A DNA stretch of 64,000 nucleotides from Sphaerolaimus hirsutus (GCA_964036195.1 OZ038460.1:4777504-4841503), one strand, 5' to 3'; numbered from the stretch's first letter, positions 37,401 to 46,176 are shown. The notes: generated by a model not told the origin, from the sequence alone. A program made the numbers and translations.

Positions 37401-40400
37401 TTTTCCTTGGGAATTCTGTCTGCAAAGTAACTCTCATCCGGGAAGTACTTTTGCAGGTACTTTTCGTCCTGTTCTGACACAGGCACTTTGACTTGTTCTG
37501 TGGTCAACGTTGGGACCACATCTGCCACCATATCAACTTTCTGGCCATTTCTGAGCCGCATTCTGAATTCCACTTGCTGTACCACTTTATAGTGCGGCTT
37601 TTCATTTCCGAATGTGTACACTTGGATGTGGTGTTCACCCGTACTCTTCAAATTGAGTTTCTTGGCCACTTTCTCTGACATGTACGTTCCCTGGGATCCT
37701 GTATCCAGGAATGCTTGGATTTGTAGTGGTGGCTGTTCAGGCTCCATCTCTGTATCCATTTCTGAAGCCTCAATCACGGTTCTGGCTGTCATCAGCATTG
37801 ACATATTTCTGTTTACTGACAGGTTTACTGACATATTCTGTTGCTTCATATTTGGTTCTGTAACCACTGTGCTGGATATGGTCTCTGTCCCCACCATTTC
37901 TGGTCCAGCTTCTTCCACAGTGACACAATTCACTGTGGCCTTTCTCTGTTGGCTCTGTGCTGGTCGACCGGCCGTCGGCACAGACTTTCTGCCATTGTTT
38001 GCTGCTTGCTGGCCATTCTGTTGACCATTCGCTCTAAATGCTGGAATTTGCCGTCCAGCGTTTCCATTGCCATTGTCACCAAATTTCTCTGGGCACACCA
38101 CAGTGTGGTGCCTATTGGACTTGCAATAGAAACAATTTCTCGTGAATTGACATTGATTCATGTAATGCCCTTTCTGCAGGCATCTCAGGCATCGCTCTGC
38201 CTTTGACAAAATCACTCTCCTTTCTCTGGCAGTTTTGAACTTTGGACACTTATCATTAAAGTGTAATTGCTGTGTGTCATTGCAGAACACACACGGCCTC
38301 ACAGGATTCATGAATCCAGCCTGTGGTGCACTCTGACCATTCTGGATCACAGACATGCTCCCTGTGCTGGTTCTTGGGTTCTCTGGCCCTCTGAATCGGT
38401 TCCCATTGCCTTGAAACCGATTATTGAATTGCTGTGCGCGGGGATTATTTCCAAATCCTTGGCGCGATTGCTGCACTGGAGCCTCAGTTTGCTGTGCGTG
38501 CTGGACAGCCTCACTGAGCGCTAGCTGCTGGCCAAACAGCTTTCTGAATTTTTCCACCGTCAAGGCTTCCTCAGTTCCCTGTTCCTTCTGGATTTCTCTG
38601 AGAACCTCGGGTGGCACTTTCTGTTGCAGCTGGCTCAACAGCATTGGATGCTCCACTGATTCTCCCAGTGACTCCAACTGCTGGAGCAGCCTTTCAATTG
38701 CATCAAACAAAATTCTCATATCCTGACAGGTATTCCTGGCCTGTCGCAGTTTCATGATATTACTCATCAGCGTGTTTCTGACCACAACTGGCTGGTCATA
38801 TCTTTTCTTGAGCATTGCAATTGCGGGTGCATAATTCTCTGCGGTCACACTCAATCCACTGATCATGCCAAATGCTGAGCCTTTCAGCAAGCTCCTCAAG
38901 TATGAGAACTTGGAAATGTCTTCCAAATCTGTTCGATTGTGGATGTGGGATTCGAACATTTGCCACCATGATCGAAATTTGACAATTTCCCCAGTAAACT
39001 GTTCCACTTCCAGTTTCTGTAATTTGACGCTCTTTGCTGTGGTTGCATTGGTTGAACTGGCCCCCGGAGCAGCTCCCTGAGCTGTCAGAGCCATTTGTGC
39101 AGCCATCTGTTGTATGAATGCTGTGTTGACTTCATACATGGTACTTCCGCTCAGTTGCTGGATCATGTCTTGCAACTCTTCGATATACACATTCATGGCT
39201 GCAATTTTCTGTGTCACCAAGTCTGACATGTTTGCATATTCCTCATATGAGTCTTGGTATATCTTCTGTTCTTGTTCCATCTGATCGGGTTCGTCAATGT
39301 CCTTGACGACATCCCTCCATGCGTCAAATTGAGTTTTCACTGTAGTCATTGCACTTTCCAATTTTGCTCCCTCCTGTTTGACAGATGCAATCACTCTTCT
39401 CATTTCTGTTCTCTTTTCTTCCTTTGTTGCTCCCGCAAATAACTCTGGGTCATATTTGGCATATTCTCTTGCCAATCTGCTTTCTACCCTGTGCTTTGCT
39501 GGCCCCAGGGTCTTTCTGATGTGACCCGTTGGTGAAACCATTTTTGCTGATGAATTTTCCTTCACTGTTTTCCTTTATGGTGCGTCTCCTGTGACGCCCT
39601 TGACGCTTCTCTGCGTCTTTCTGTGTAGTGCTCTGTGCACTACGGATTTGTTGTGCCACGCACAATACCAATGCAGTCCTACAGGCCCCTGACGTGTTTT
39701 CACGCGTTGACCTTTACTGCACTGGCACCAGGTGTGTTCCTAAAGCCCCTGACGTGATTGTTTACACGCGTTGACTTCAACACACCGGTCAAATCCGCCT
39801 GGACAATAAACAAGTTATTTGCCCAGCAGTGTGCGCCCAAAGAGGGTCCGTACACACTCTTTCTGAGCGCTCTGGCGCTCTTTATGGCACACCTGTGTGC
39901 CTTGTGACCACGCCGGCCACTTGCTTTCCTGAGCGGCTCCTGTGCCGCTGTGCGCAGTGCTGCGCTTGCCGTGTCGCCTGTGACACGTCTCTGTGCACTC
40001 TGGTGCACTTTCTGGTTCTGGGCAGTGTTTCTGTACACTGCTCTGCAATTGCGCCTGTGCAATGCAGAATTCTGGCACTTTTGTGCTGTCTGATCTGATG
40101 GTACCGAGCAGGCACAACGTGTATATTTGATGGGAGCTCCGCAAAGCCCCTACACGCTACCAAGTATCCTAATACTTGGTTTTCAAATCCACTCTCTGTC
40201 AGCTACAGCCCTCTGTCAGCTACAGCCCTTTGTACACTGATACCCCTACTTTTGCACTTCCGAGGTATGAGTCCACTCTTACCCAGTGGAGCGAGGGACC
40301 TCCGCGAATGCCCAAAAAACAGCCCTTTGACTAGCGTGGCTCTGTGGCGATCCTGTCTCCGTCAGGTCACCCTCCCTTGGCATAGGAAGGACGTGCGAGC

Positions 40401-43400
40401 GGTCACTGGAATCCAGATGTCTAGGAGCGTCCAGCGATAATTTGACCACCGTCCGACAATGACTCCTTGTCAAATGCCGGTGCCGCCCAGCGTCTAGCAC
40501 CTTGCCAGAACACTGGTGAAAGCTGCCTGAAATCCTGACAGGCTTGTCAGAACTCCAGTGTCCTCCGCGCGTGAGCGTAGAACCGCTCCCAGGATGTAGA
40601 CAGGAGTGCCGTGACTTTGGCACAATGCTGTCTGCAAATCAACAGCCAACGCTCAGCCAAGGCCAATTGATGTTCAGCAGGACTTTTGAAGTTCTGCCAG
40701 CTGCCGCACAATGTTCGTTCCGGCTTGGTGATAGCACAATGTCATGCAATCACCCTGCTCGCTGCGCCATGTGATGAAGCCACCGAAGTCAGCGTCTTCT
40801 ACCACCGAATCCGGCAACTCCAAGACCGTAGTGAGAAACGGCCTTTAGAGTGGTTGATTTCCCGTTGTTGCCGAACGTTCACTTGTCGACAGCCAGGTTG
40901 AATTTATTTCGTAGTTGCGTGTTGAAAAAGGGGGTTCGAATTGTTTCAGGTACTTTATTTCGATCAGATACAGCGTGTTACAAAAGCGCAAAGCCTAGCG
41001 AGCTTCCTAGTCGAAGTTTCTATCGCTAGCTTATTTTCGTTCAGTAGCTTGGGGTCCGCAGACTGAAGTAAAAACTTCCAAAGTAGCTAAGACACGGAAA
41101 TCATGTATAGAAAAACAGTTACAGTAATTTCCTAATACAAATGCACAAATAAACCACTAATATAACAATAAGACACATTTGACAGAAACAGTTGGCTTAT
41201 TCTAAGCATGCATACATTCAAATACTTATGGTAAAGAAATACCAGGTACAAATTGGGTTAATAGAAAACTATTAATCTTGAGAGGCGCAAAGTCGGCAAA
41301 CTCGGCCGATTTACTAATTTGTTCCAATTTGTCAGAAAACATTGACGCACATTGGAACTAATAAAATAGGGTTTGAAACTGTAAATAGTAGTGTAAATGT
41401 TCCTAATGACATAAATAGAGCGGGGTATATTCAATATAATAATAATCACTTCCTGGAAACGTATATTTCGTAATTGGTAAATCGGGACTTAATCGAGGTA
41501 AATGGGTATTGTAATTGAGCAGAGTCTATAATATATTCAATTGAGCAAGGTATTATAATTATTGAGTAAATATAAATAGTTGTGAGCAGGGTTATAACAA
41601 ATATGCCTATGTGAAGGGCTTTGTACAGTAAATGCTAGTTGCACGCAGGGCATCATTTCTCTATTAGGACGCTGGCCTAGATAATTACGCGGCACGTAAA
41701 TAATTACAAGATTTGACCTTTGTAAACTGTAAGTAAACCATGTAAATGTATATATAATCATGATCAGAAAATTACGGCGAGTTGAATGAGCCTAATATTA
41801 TGTTAATACACCTAATAATAACATATTTGACCTTTTAACCTAAACATTCCACATAAATGTTTCGATAACTTATAAAACACTTTCCTAATCGAATATTCTC
41901 CATGGATACATAATATAGTGCAAGAAAGGTAAAATAGTATAAATAAGTAAATGTGCGAATATGATCCTAATTATCAATTCTCTGTATTTCTTTATCCATC
42001 CATTTTGCCACGGTCAGCACAATGTTATACCGTTAATAAGCATACTTCATGAAATGACATGATAGAAACATGCTTCAAAACTCTGACAAAATAATCCTCC
42101 TCCCTCAAAAAGTCTGACGGAAAACATAAATCCCCGGGGGGGGGGACATTTTGAATATATATAGCCTCTAAAACACATCCCACACAACCAATCACCCCCT
42201 CAAACACCCCCCCCCCCCCTACAGTGCAGCGGCACATCGCCGCCCTGCGCAAGGACCACAGCGCGACCAGGGCGGCCGCCGCCGCCGGCATCATGGGCAT
42301 GAACATCGGCGCCAAGGAAAGGCTGCCGCGCGGCGACGACCCGGCGAACACGTCGCTGCTGCAGAAGGAGAATGACGCCGCGGCGGTGGAGAGGAAGGAG
42401 AGTGTGAAGGTTGAGGAGGCTGAGCAGGGGGAGGAGGGGGAGGAGAGCGAGTCGGATGATAGTGCATTGGATGCGGGGGTGGGTGAGGGCTCTTGGATGC
42501 TATTGACCGTATTTCCTCGAAATACCCCCCCCCCTCAAAATCGGCACTATGAATTTGTGGTCCGGGAAATGCATAACAGATGTTCAAAACACTTACTGTG
42601 TTACGTTAGAACATCGTTTATACCATCTACATCCTTATATAAGGCTGTAAAAACTTATAAATGGTGGTTATTGTTGCATTTTTCACGTTTTTCTCTCAAA
42701 ATTCTCACTCTGAAACAGTCACCCCCGGGGGGTATTTCGAGGAAATACCGTAGGTGACAAAGTAAATAAATGTCAACTACATAACACAAATTTGTTAAAG
42801 CTGCACACTTGACAGAAACGGTGACAACCAAGCGTCAAGATATAAAATCAATGACCTATGCTTTATCACATCACATTTGAATCAAATCACGAAATTTGAA
42901 ATCACATAGATAATGATCCAAAATTAAGTTGAATTTTGTTGACACGAATTTTGATGTCAACTAGTGCGTGTGGGCCTAATCAACTAAAATTAAGTTGAAT
43001 TTTGTTGACACGAATTTTGATGTCAACTAGTGCGTGTGGGCCTAATTAACTAAAATTAAGTTGAATTTTGTTGACACGAATCTTGATGTCAACTAGTGCG
43101 TGTGGGCCCAAAGACGACTAAATGCGTGAAAAATTTTTAAATTTAAAAAAAAAATTAGCTTTCGACTTTGGCCACTGGATTCTGAGTAGGTATAATATTT
43201 GAATGTTTTTGGACGGTTCTGGAAATTCTAATTTGTTTCCAATCCTTTTTCAGAAAATATATTTTTAGGCGTTTGTTTCTATTAAAACTAAAAAACGCGT
43301 TCCAATTTTTCTTCGCCATCGTTAGCTTGTGCCATCGTCAAAATGGTCTAACGCACCTAGGTAGGTAAATAAAGCGAATATCATTCGAAGAAAAAACCCA

Positions 43401-45160
43401 GAGCACTTGAAATCAACGAGTAGAATAATATGCGAAACATTATTTTTTTTTAAATCATCAAAATGTTTGCAGATAATTCCGCCAGAGGACATCCCACCTG
43501 CGATCACAATTGTCGGCTTTATTCTGTTATACACGGCTATTGGCGCACTGGCTTTCACACTTTTTGAACATTGGAATTTCTTCGACTCATTCTACTTTTT
43601 CTTTATCACCATGGTGAGGATATTTTTTGGTTTATGAGATTGTTAACAGAGTTGTGAACAGTTGTGTTTTTTGTACAAAACTTTTTTCAAGTAAACTTGA
43701 AGATACCCAATTTACTCACTGCAAAATAATCAGCAACAAACTTCTGCAAATGTTGTCTGTATTTCCATACCTCGAAAAAAGTGTAAAAACAAGTGAATAC
43801 ATTTTGTGAAACAAAACTAGAGAATACATTCTGGATGACAAAAATGTAAATAGGTAACAGATTTACTTGGTACTCAACTAGAAATACTTTTTGAGTAAAA
43901 GTAAATAGGTACATTTTCACAACTATGGCGTAAACCCATACATCACATGTAAAATCCAAAACACTCGCGCAGATTACCGTGGGTTTTGGTGATCTCACGC
44001 CGACAGTGGAGCTATTCATGCCAGTGTCCATTGCTATAATAGTGTTCGGTTAGCCGTTGTGACTGATTTTTATGATTATTCGACTGAGGTGGCAATTTTC
44101 ATTTTTTGATTTCAAATTGCAAAGGCACAATTTATCTTTTTATTTCCAATTTTCGTCCGGCTTGGGGGTATTTCGGGGGCATACGGTGAGGTGATGGTCC
44201 AAAAATGGTTAGGCTTGAAACATCACAATCCCTATAGGGGACTGTTATAGGTTCCCCATAGGGATCATCTATCCAGGATCTATAAAACCGACCACCCTCC
44301 TTAAACCCAGGGTTGATCCTGACGACCATGTTCGTGGACTTGGTGGGCGGCAGCATGATGGACAAGGTCCACTTCACCGGCAGGGCCAATCCGTTCGCGA
44401 AGGGCGCCCTGTCGTACATGCGCAATATTAAATTGAAGGACAAAAAGTTGGTTGGATTTAGTGTTGAGCTGATATAGAGATTACCTATTTTATCTAGTTG
44501 AAAGTATGGTTCAAACGGGATCGGATCCCGGCAATTGTCAGGATTTTGGGGTATCGATCCCGAAGCACCATTCCCAAAAATTTGCTCAGCATTGTTAGGA
44601 GCTAGTTGTAAATTCCTCTCTGCGGTTATGAACTTGTACGATCAGTTCTGCTCTAGCAAATGTACCGTAATTTGCTCGAATAATTCCTCTGGGAAACTGT
44701 TTTTTCGTCAGACTGAGCGGGGAACTATACGAGAGGGGACTTTTCAAGGGGATGAATTATTAATCCATCAATATTTTAAAACATGTTTCTATCAACTCAT
44801 TACACAAAATATGCGTTATTAACACAATAACATGCTATTTCTGTTCAAATTGTACATAACAAATCGATAATATGCCTCAAGGGGGATTATTCAAGTGGGT
44901 GATAATTTTCTCGCTCATCTTAAAGGGAGGAATCATTCAAAGAGTATTATTCAAGCAAATACAGCATCCACAAAGCTTGTAGCATTCCAGACACAACTTA
45001 CAGAACCAATCCACGCAGGCCGGCAGAAATCGTGCTAATCACCGAGGACGGCATGGCGTACTCGCCGCTGGCGCCCGGCATAAAGTACATCGACCAGTAC
45101 ACCAGCTCCAGCGGCATGGACGACCATTTCAGCTCGATCGATATCGATTCGATACTTTGA
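25450..45160 (+). CDS. Two-pore-domain (K2P/TWK-type) potassium channel, first exon(s) not found
   Basis: A plasma-membrane leak K+ channel; two subunits, each with two pore loops, form the pore. Exons 25450-25649, 26742-26890, 27252-27398, 27745-27883, 28181-28267, 28345-28426, 28732-28814, 42225-42478, 43473-43613, 43973-44048, 44311-44446 and 45004-45160 (TGA) all join in phase, giving about 550 visible residues. The order is Ala/Thr-rich N-terminus; M1 (LILVVTTLVWVLLGGILFW); cap helix with a Cys (NRCNRIVQE) and possible N-glycosylation (NES, NQS); pore 1 TTIGYG, split by a 77-bp intron; M2 ending PLTLITISDLAKF; a loop with a highly acidic run; M3; pore 2 TVGFGD; M4; short tail. GYG in P1 and GFG in P2 are typical of K2P channels. 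A 12.5 kb BEL/Pao element sits in the intron after 28814. The subfamily and start codon are uncertain. Confidence 0.9.
25722..25835. repeat. GGCGCC inverted-repeat cluster in a K2P intron
   Basis: GGCGACATGGCGCCATTC is mirrored by GGCGCCATTCCATCACTAG, with further GGCGCC words between. The CCATCACTAG end matches the cluster at 14.4 kb, which suggests a small foldback family. Confidence 0.5.
27895..28167. mobile_element. CCCTGTAAAATG foldback filling a K2P intron
   Basis: GGACCCTGTAGAATGACTGG on the left is mirrored by CCGGCCATTCTACAGGG on the right. The arms are iterations of TCATGTAAAATGCC and TTTTACATGACTTTTGACA. The element covers about 270 of the 297 bases of the intron 27884-28180, leaving about 11 and 13 bases to the splice sites. 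Related to 46384-46555. Confidence 0.75.
28823..29242. mobile_element. Foldback element, ACCGTATTTACTCGAATA family, in a K2P intron
   Basis: The left end TACCGTATTTACTCGAATAG is mirrored by TTATTCGAGTAAATACGGTA on the right. Subterminal CCCCCACTTGAATAAT words and the GAAACATGCTTGAAAA-type interior match the other copies. It starts nine bases after the exon end at 28814. Confidence 0.8.
29418..29539. mobile_element. Left half of a foldback element split by the BEL/Pao insertion
   Basis: It starts ACCGTATTTACTCGAATAAT and reaches the GCATATGATAAATTTGTCGTG interior, then stops at the target duplication. The right half resumes at 42027. The family match is to 28823-29242 and 44663-44968. Confidence 0.75.
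29540..29544. repeat. Target-site duplication ATGTT, left copy
   Basis: ATGTT directly precedes the LTR at 29545. The same five bases follow the other LTR at 42022-42026. A 5-bp duplication is the usual length for BEL/Pao integration. Confidence 0.9.
29545..30796 (-). repeat. 3' LTR of the BEL/Pao element
   Basis: On the plus strand it begins TGTGATGAAGCC and ends GGTCAGCACA; length 1252. It matches 40770-42021 over its whole length with a single substitution noticed. It is AT-rich with several short frames that appear identically in both LTRs and are not taken as genes. Confidence 0.95.
30839..33286 (-). CDS. env: Envelope-like glycoprotein frame of the BEL/Pao element
   Basis: The frame is open for about 815 codons directly downstream of the gag-pol stop and in the same frame. 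It has no ATG in its first 37 codons (first Met near 33172). The ectodomain is Cys-rich with possible N-glycosylation sites. Near the C-terminal third there is a Gly-rich amphipathic stretch (IGAGIGQTAAGIGKAYG), then one strong membrane segment (TIAMLLGITILIAGIVAAGY), a Cys-rich juxtamembrane part and a long basic, Ser/Thr-rich tail. The layout suggests a viral fusion glycoprotein. The Gly-rich pre-membrane segment recalls class III fusogens such as gB, which is an inference only. Expression would need splicing, readthrough or reinitiation. Confidence 0.75.
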   Translation of the reverse strand, partial: VFSRTYVLETSTVRPPSLAAHHGLPPLPSEWPPKSVREMQTYERFKDAIKDHPVEQVISSQSQKYQICTSGRHGHALTVPEEVQCHIPPRNFVKAMKVTLYAQRQIPQKEKAYRCYIRIKEIITHTSFWGAKGITGNFEKYQQVGVVTCNYARIHKMFRGTPLVEMEPRVWTTNQTLNVEYSWCCHDKENVVSNFYMEEGTVASLDGKTVISDLQDFSQCRAMMGHCRDHNYGITVWDTENFKHQCAYERIGRFKSEISGQTIIVSKLQAAYSHSNKTKRPIGSECVPGDTYYTDQGGVFIQFDRREDVPVEWAMPGKIVEARELTISGILYARLDDRNSKFQFLQHVIREMTQAQFAIVWHQLCQLRKNQLDMLTQLFRIDPTLGIRAMLGRQDVHAEWAGEAIMFWECKEVQPYIIYQTGKVGETCYKYTPMRLDKDGPLWFKSPGSRDLVEKSPEEDCSHTTPHLYRNEHGQWKSAHGMVHVTETPIEMTWKGQWQAFTFDAPHLFTNIVNRATNFMDVRGQIQRLQNLEHVQNQLIDYTADMSLDPRVIRNSIEGIGAGIGQTAAGIGKAYGHYISGVSKGYTNFMGGMLKGPFQVIINTIAMLLGITILIAGIVAAGYLWYNWRIATGKPVIPPCVYTCIWKCIVCPFKCTWLCFRAIRYTIKKSTQKETNYPQRKVRKTELRPAIKRRARSNSTQSVRFARRAETEDRMAKSLSAYVQPDESSADEGQVRARNRDSVHMPDIRKFTARERAGSDTGNYLLHHQARSALASPATGPATSRTPTTSRTTTFTTEATVETPLITLAPTTTSM
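33287..39541 (-). CDS. gag-pol: BEL/Pao gag-pol polyprotein
   Basis: An uninterrupted frame of about 2084 codons; the first ATG is at 39541 (the frame is open a little further upstream). Order: gag with coiled-coil-like N-terminus; two CCHC knuckles (CLRCLQKGHYMNQC and CFYCKSNRHHTVVC) near residues 455-485; aspartic protease (AFLDTGSQGTY); reverse transcriptase (VADIEKAFLQI, active site LYVDNLILS); RNase H (IFVDASAMAYSAA, LELLAML, VWSDSTC); integrase with HHCC zinc site (HEKLMHAG, CPTCKKLRA) and catalytic Asp, Asp, Glu (GLDYLGP, VISDNATQF, GGVYERMV). It produces the particle and the enzymes for reverse transcription and integration. The RT box is YVDN rather than YVDD. The last ~40 residues hold a hydrophobic run (SSLVIGMLCMVLML) followed by small residues, like a signal peptide, just before the stop. 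Confidence 0.95.
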   Translation of the reverse strand: MVSPTGHIRKTLGPAKHRVESRLAREYAKYDPELFAGATKEEKRTEMRRVIASVKQEGAKLESAMTTVKTQFDAWRDVVKDIDEPDQMEQEQKIYQDSYEEYANMSDLVTQKIAAMNVYIEELQDMIQQLSGSTMYEVNTAFIQQMAAQMALTAQGAAPGASSTNATTAKSVKLQKLEVEQFTGEIVKFRSWWQMFESHIHNRTDLEDISKFSYLRSLLKGSAFGMISGLSVTAENYAPAIAMLKKRYDQPVVVRNTLMSNIMKLRQARNTCQDMRILFDAIERLLQQLESLGESVEHPMLLSQLQQKVPPEVLREIQKEQGTEEALTVEKFRKLFGQQLALSEAVQHAQQTEAPVQQSRQGFGNNPRAQQFNNRFQGNGNRFRGPENPRTSTGSMSVIQNGQSAPQAGFMNPVRPCVFCNDTQQLHFNDKCPKFKTARERRVILSKAERCLRCLQKGHYMNQCQFTRNCFYCKSNRHHTVVCPEKFGDNGNGNAGRQIPAFRANGQQNGQQAANNGRKSVPTAGRPAQSQQRKATVNCVTVEEAGPEMVGTETISSTVVTEPNMKQQNMSVNLSVNRNMSMLMTARTVIEASEMDTEMEPEQPPLQIQAFLDTGSQGTYMSEKVAKKLNLKSTGEHHIQVYTFGNEKPHYKVVQQVEFRMRLRNGQKVDMVADVVPTLTTEQVKVPVSEQDEKYLQKYFPDESYFADRIPKEKGTECKFKPDIIVGLNYFWDLMSRNTSTTRLPSGLYVIPSELGLLMGGGQLTSNRNQWTTDGAYPVVVNTIVHQIQREKWYEEAPLSIAPVPNVKDMDRLDTIGIMDQPDLVEDDEAIKQFNESVQRNPDGRYSVKFMYKPNLHELPDNKAMAFKRFRYLTNRLKRDPELLEKIQTIMKAQEEQGVIEKVQEDIMDGRKFHILPHQPVITPEKTTTKVREVYDASAKPPGMPSLNECMYRGPVILPQLVGMLMRFRLHGIALVADIEKAFLQISLQDSDRDVTRFLWYKDPTKPSMEDNIQIYRFARVPFGIICSPALLALTVRYHLNQAGTENAKLIDENLYVDNLILSVDTEQKAIELYQESKVLFTEAQMNLREWNSNNKSFTWQLAESDVAKEIVTTVLGMKWDTESDQMWLKTPKTVQQSQLSETDQKIKLPTKRTVAKVTAGCFDPMGLVSPVLLPAKRFLQTLWHSGPSAKEWDTPLSEEQTATWQQLETELLKVGQIKFNRNLNYQSGADAQLHIFVDASAMAYSAAAYICQKTENDSGTSSLLYSRLRLAPKKPEVTIPRLELLAMLIGSRMSKFIHKELKDVKFSQTVVWSDSTCCLKWLTTAKPLACFVKNRLDEIKKIQIETENMHIRHITGLENPADMATRGMNMSELEDSNLWWKGPEWLMTGEWPEPKVEPVTPEVMAEIKREELKFPKASPIYLGATQQVVSDPDASNVQVDESKQSNPLGIEIQRFSSLTKLLDTTVYVMRFVRQMHKRRSRDGSQNGLSEIMESICGTIKPQGIISIEEREIALKYWIKVMQQNHYKGVAEILATGHSKGSQNSKKAAADQQLIKWLNVQMHQDGILKCHGRMEHTDPQEVTVPLILLPATATVTQLIVRDQHEKLMHAGVQHTLAAIRQKYWITQGRRVIYNVTRTCPTCKKLRAKPYQLPPMPDLPETRVQLARPFQYTGLDYLGPVWYKVDKDHRKMWICLFTCMVTRAVHLESVLDMTAQEFLNAVRRFIARRGKPEAVISDNATQFKLTEKVLNTSTDKAINTGKEWSEMVESGAVQTYCSQQQIQWNMTTPMAPWQGGVYERMVGITKKHFKAAVGHRMLTLQELLTLLPEVEAVINSRPISYIYGDVKSLRVLTPKDFLTGEGQIGAPQFDADKDGEFVPRMDNAAKLQKYWETTQQTLDKFWDLWHQEYIPSLRERTQVMHKHGRLTATQEPKVNEIVLIYEENMPRGAWKMGRIEQLEPSKDGQIRSAKVRTANRNVVSRPLNQLYPLEINSKTMDIPETAVTVKVDLLDTAIVQKHVRNQSSNRDSLPNPAQRNSASDRVLRSAIGKATVTTSSLVIGMLCMVLMLTGMSESATLREAGKAYS
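39542..40752 (-). other. Untranslated leader of the BEL/Pao element
   Basis: About 1.2 kb between the primer site and gag. It has many short CACAGAG/GTGCACTGC-type repeats with short frames on both strands and no recognised protein. It may contain packaging signals and a splice donor for env. Confidence 0.6.
40753..40769 (-). other. Primer-binding site, serine-tRNA-like
   Basis: On the minus strand TGGCGCAGCGAGCAGGG follows the 5' LTR with no gap. Its complement ends GCTGCGCCA, that is a tRNA 3' end with G before CCA, and fits eukaryotic serine tRNAs (acceptor strand TCGCTGC). The tRNA identity is inferred from family knowledge. Confidence 0.75.
40770..42021 (-). repeat. 5' LTR of the BEL/Pao element
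   Basis: 1252 bp, same TG...CA ends as 29545-30796, and abuts the primer-binding site. The element's promoter should lie here. No TATA element was assigned with confidence. Confidence 0.95.
42022..42026. repeat. Target-site duplication ATGTT, right copy
   Basis: ATGTT directly follows the LTR end CAGCACA and equals 29540-29544. Confidence 0.9.
42027..42160. mobile_element. Right half of the foldback element split by the BEL/Pao insertion
   Basis: It resumes with CGTTAATAAGCATACTTCATG and GAAACATGCTTC, the interior of the CTCGAATAATTCCCC family, followed by CTCAAAAAGTCTGACGGAAAA and a G run. The expected TTATTCGAGTAAATACGG terminus is decayed. It ends about 60 bases before the exon at 42225. 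Confidence 0.7.
42506..42752. mobile_element. Foldback element, CCGTATTTCCTCGAAATACCCCC family, just after a K2P exon
   Basis: ACCGTATTTCCTCGAAATAC on the left is mirrored by GTATTTCGAGGAAATACCGT on the right. It begins 27 bases after the exon end at 42478, so a reading frame can run into it by chance. Confidence 0.8.
42770..43109. repeat. GTTGACA/TGTCAACTAG element with three tandem 66-bp units
   Basis: AAAATTAAGTTGAATTTTG starts near 42920, 42986 and 43052, a 66-bp period, each unit running to TGTCAACTAGTGCGTGTGGG. The end GTCAACTAGTGCGTGTGGGCC matches the termini of the hairpins at 47822-48037 and 55781-55943. Confidence 0.75.
44663..44968. mobile_element. Foldback element, CTCGAATAATTCCCC family, in the last K2P intron
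   Basis: TACCGTAATTTGCTCGAATA on the left is mirrored by ATTATTCAAGCAAATACAG on the right, with the family interior (ATATTTTAAAACATGTTTCTA) between. Confidence 0.7.
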
Positions 45161-46176
45161 TTCGAAATTGTTATTATTTACTGTTTTCACTACTTACTAT
45201 GAAAATTTAGAGTTTTGGGAAGTTTTGGGTACGTAAACAGTGTGTAGTAGTTGATTGAACGAGCTATAAGCTTAAGTTCAATCAACTACTACAATTGGAA
45301 TTGGCAGGTTGTCAGTTTAGAAAATTCGACGATAGCACGATGATGCAAAAGCTAGGGATGGTAAAAAAACAACAAGTTTTCAGCTGGAGCAGGTCGAATT
45401 TTTCACAAAACGGTTGAAAAAAGACAGCCTGAAATATTTTTTACTCGAACTGCATAACAAATGCACCCGCGCAAACAACCACTGTGTTTACTGGCATTAC
45501 GAATTATTATAATACCATCACACCAAAACTTCAAACACAACTGGCACTTCTATAAAGCATCTTCAACCTAAATATTTACACACCAAATGCAAGTAAAAAG
45601 TCAACAACGCCGAAGCGACATGCAAACCCGTTTTGAGATCATAGTCACCAATCAACATTTCCCTCACAAATTGACTTCACTGATCAAAAACACCTGCACC
45701 CAGTACTACATTACGCGCAGTTGTCGTAACAGCGAGTACGCGTGTCTTTCTAGTTGCGAAATCGTACAGTTCCAGTGCAGAACCTTCTGTTCTGTGAAAG
45801 GGGAGGGTAGTAAGTTGATGATAGTTGGACACGTTATTTGTCTACAGGAGCTTTTTCAAGTTTACAGTCAAGTTCCTGTCACGCGACAAAAAGTTTCACA
45901 TTTATTGACCTAATCAAATGTGGGTTACATAGTAAAAACCAAAGTCACACGTCACTTGAAAATGGAATTTTTTTAAACTATCTATTAATGTTTGTCACTT
46001 GAACAGGTTCCAGCTTGACCAGAAAAACAAAATATACATGCTCACAGCACACTAACACAACTTTTCAAAAAATTACAACTTGCTTACTGAAATATTTGGA
46101 ATTTTTATTTTATTTTGTTCACGTTTTTATCGTCTACACCTAATATCAATCGTGAATCTCTCCTCGACGTGACATC
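45161..46176. other. Region between the convergent K2P and TAF5 stops
   Basis: It should hold both 3' untranslated regions. An inverted repeat lies at 45245-45290 (TAGTTGATTGAACG... and TTCAATCAACTACTA). A 108-codon plus-strand frame from 45587 has no recognised similarity and is not called. Confidence 0.5.

Larger units (their letters stand above)
29545..42021 (-). mobile_element. Complete BEL/Pao LTR retrotransposon with an env-like frame (12.5 kb)
   Basis: Two 1252-bp LTRs (TG...CA) flank 10 kb of internal sequence on the minus strand. In element order these are 5' LTR 42021-40770, primer site 40769-40753, leader, gag-pol 39541-33287, env-like frame to 30839 and 3' LTR 30796-29545. The LTRs look identical except for one A/G difference found near 30554, gag-pol is uninterrupted and the target duplication is perfect, so the insertion is young. 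It lies antisense in a K2P intron. No clear polypurine tract is seen next to the 3' LTR, where the sequence is only partly purine. Confidence 0.95.

Noticed and set aside
30964-39500. Many plus-strand frames of 60-140 codons across the BEL/Pao interior
   Set aside because: They are antisense shadows of gag-pol and env, with compositions explained by the minus-strand codons.
42506-42757. Extension of the K2P loop exon beyond 42478 into a longer open frame
   Set aside because: The frame runs by chance into a foldback element; the donor at 42479 joins in phase to the M3 exon at 43473.
45587-45913. 108-codon plus frame between K2P and TAF5
   Set aside because: No similarity or splice partner, and it lies where the 3' untranslated regions of two convergent genes are expected.
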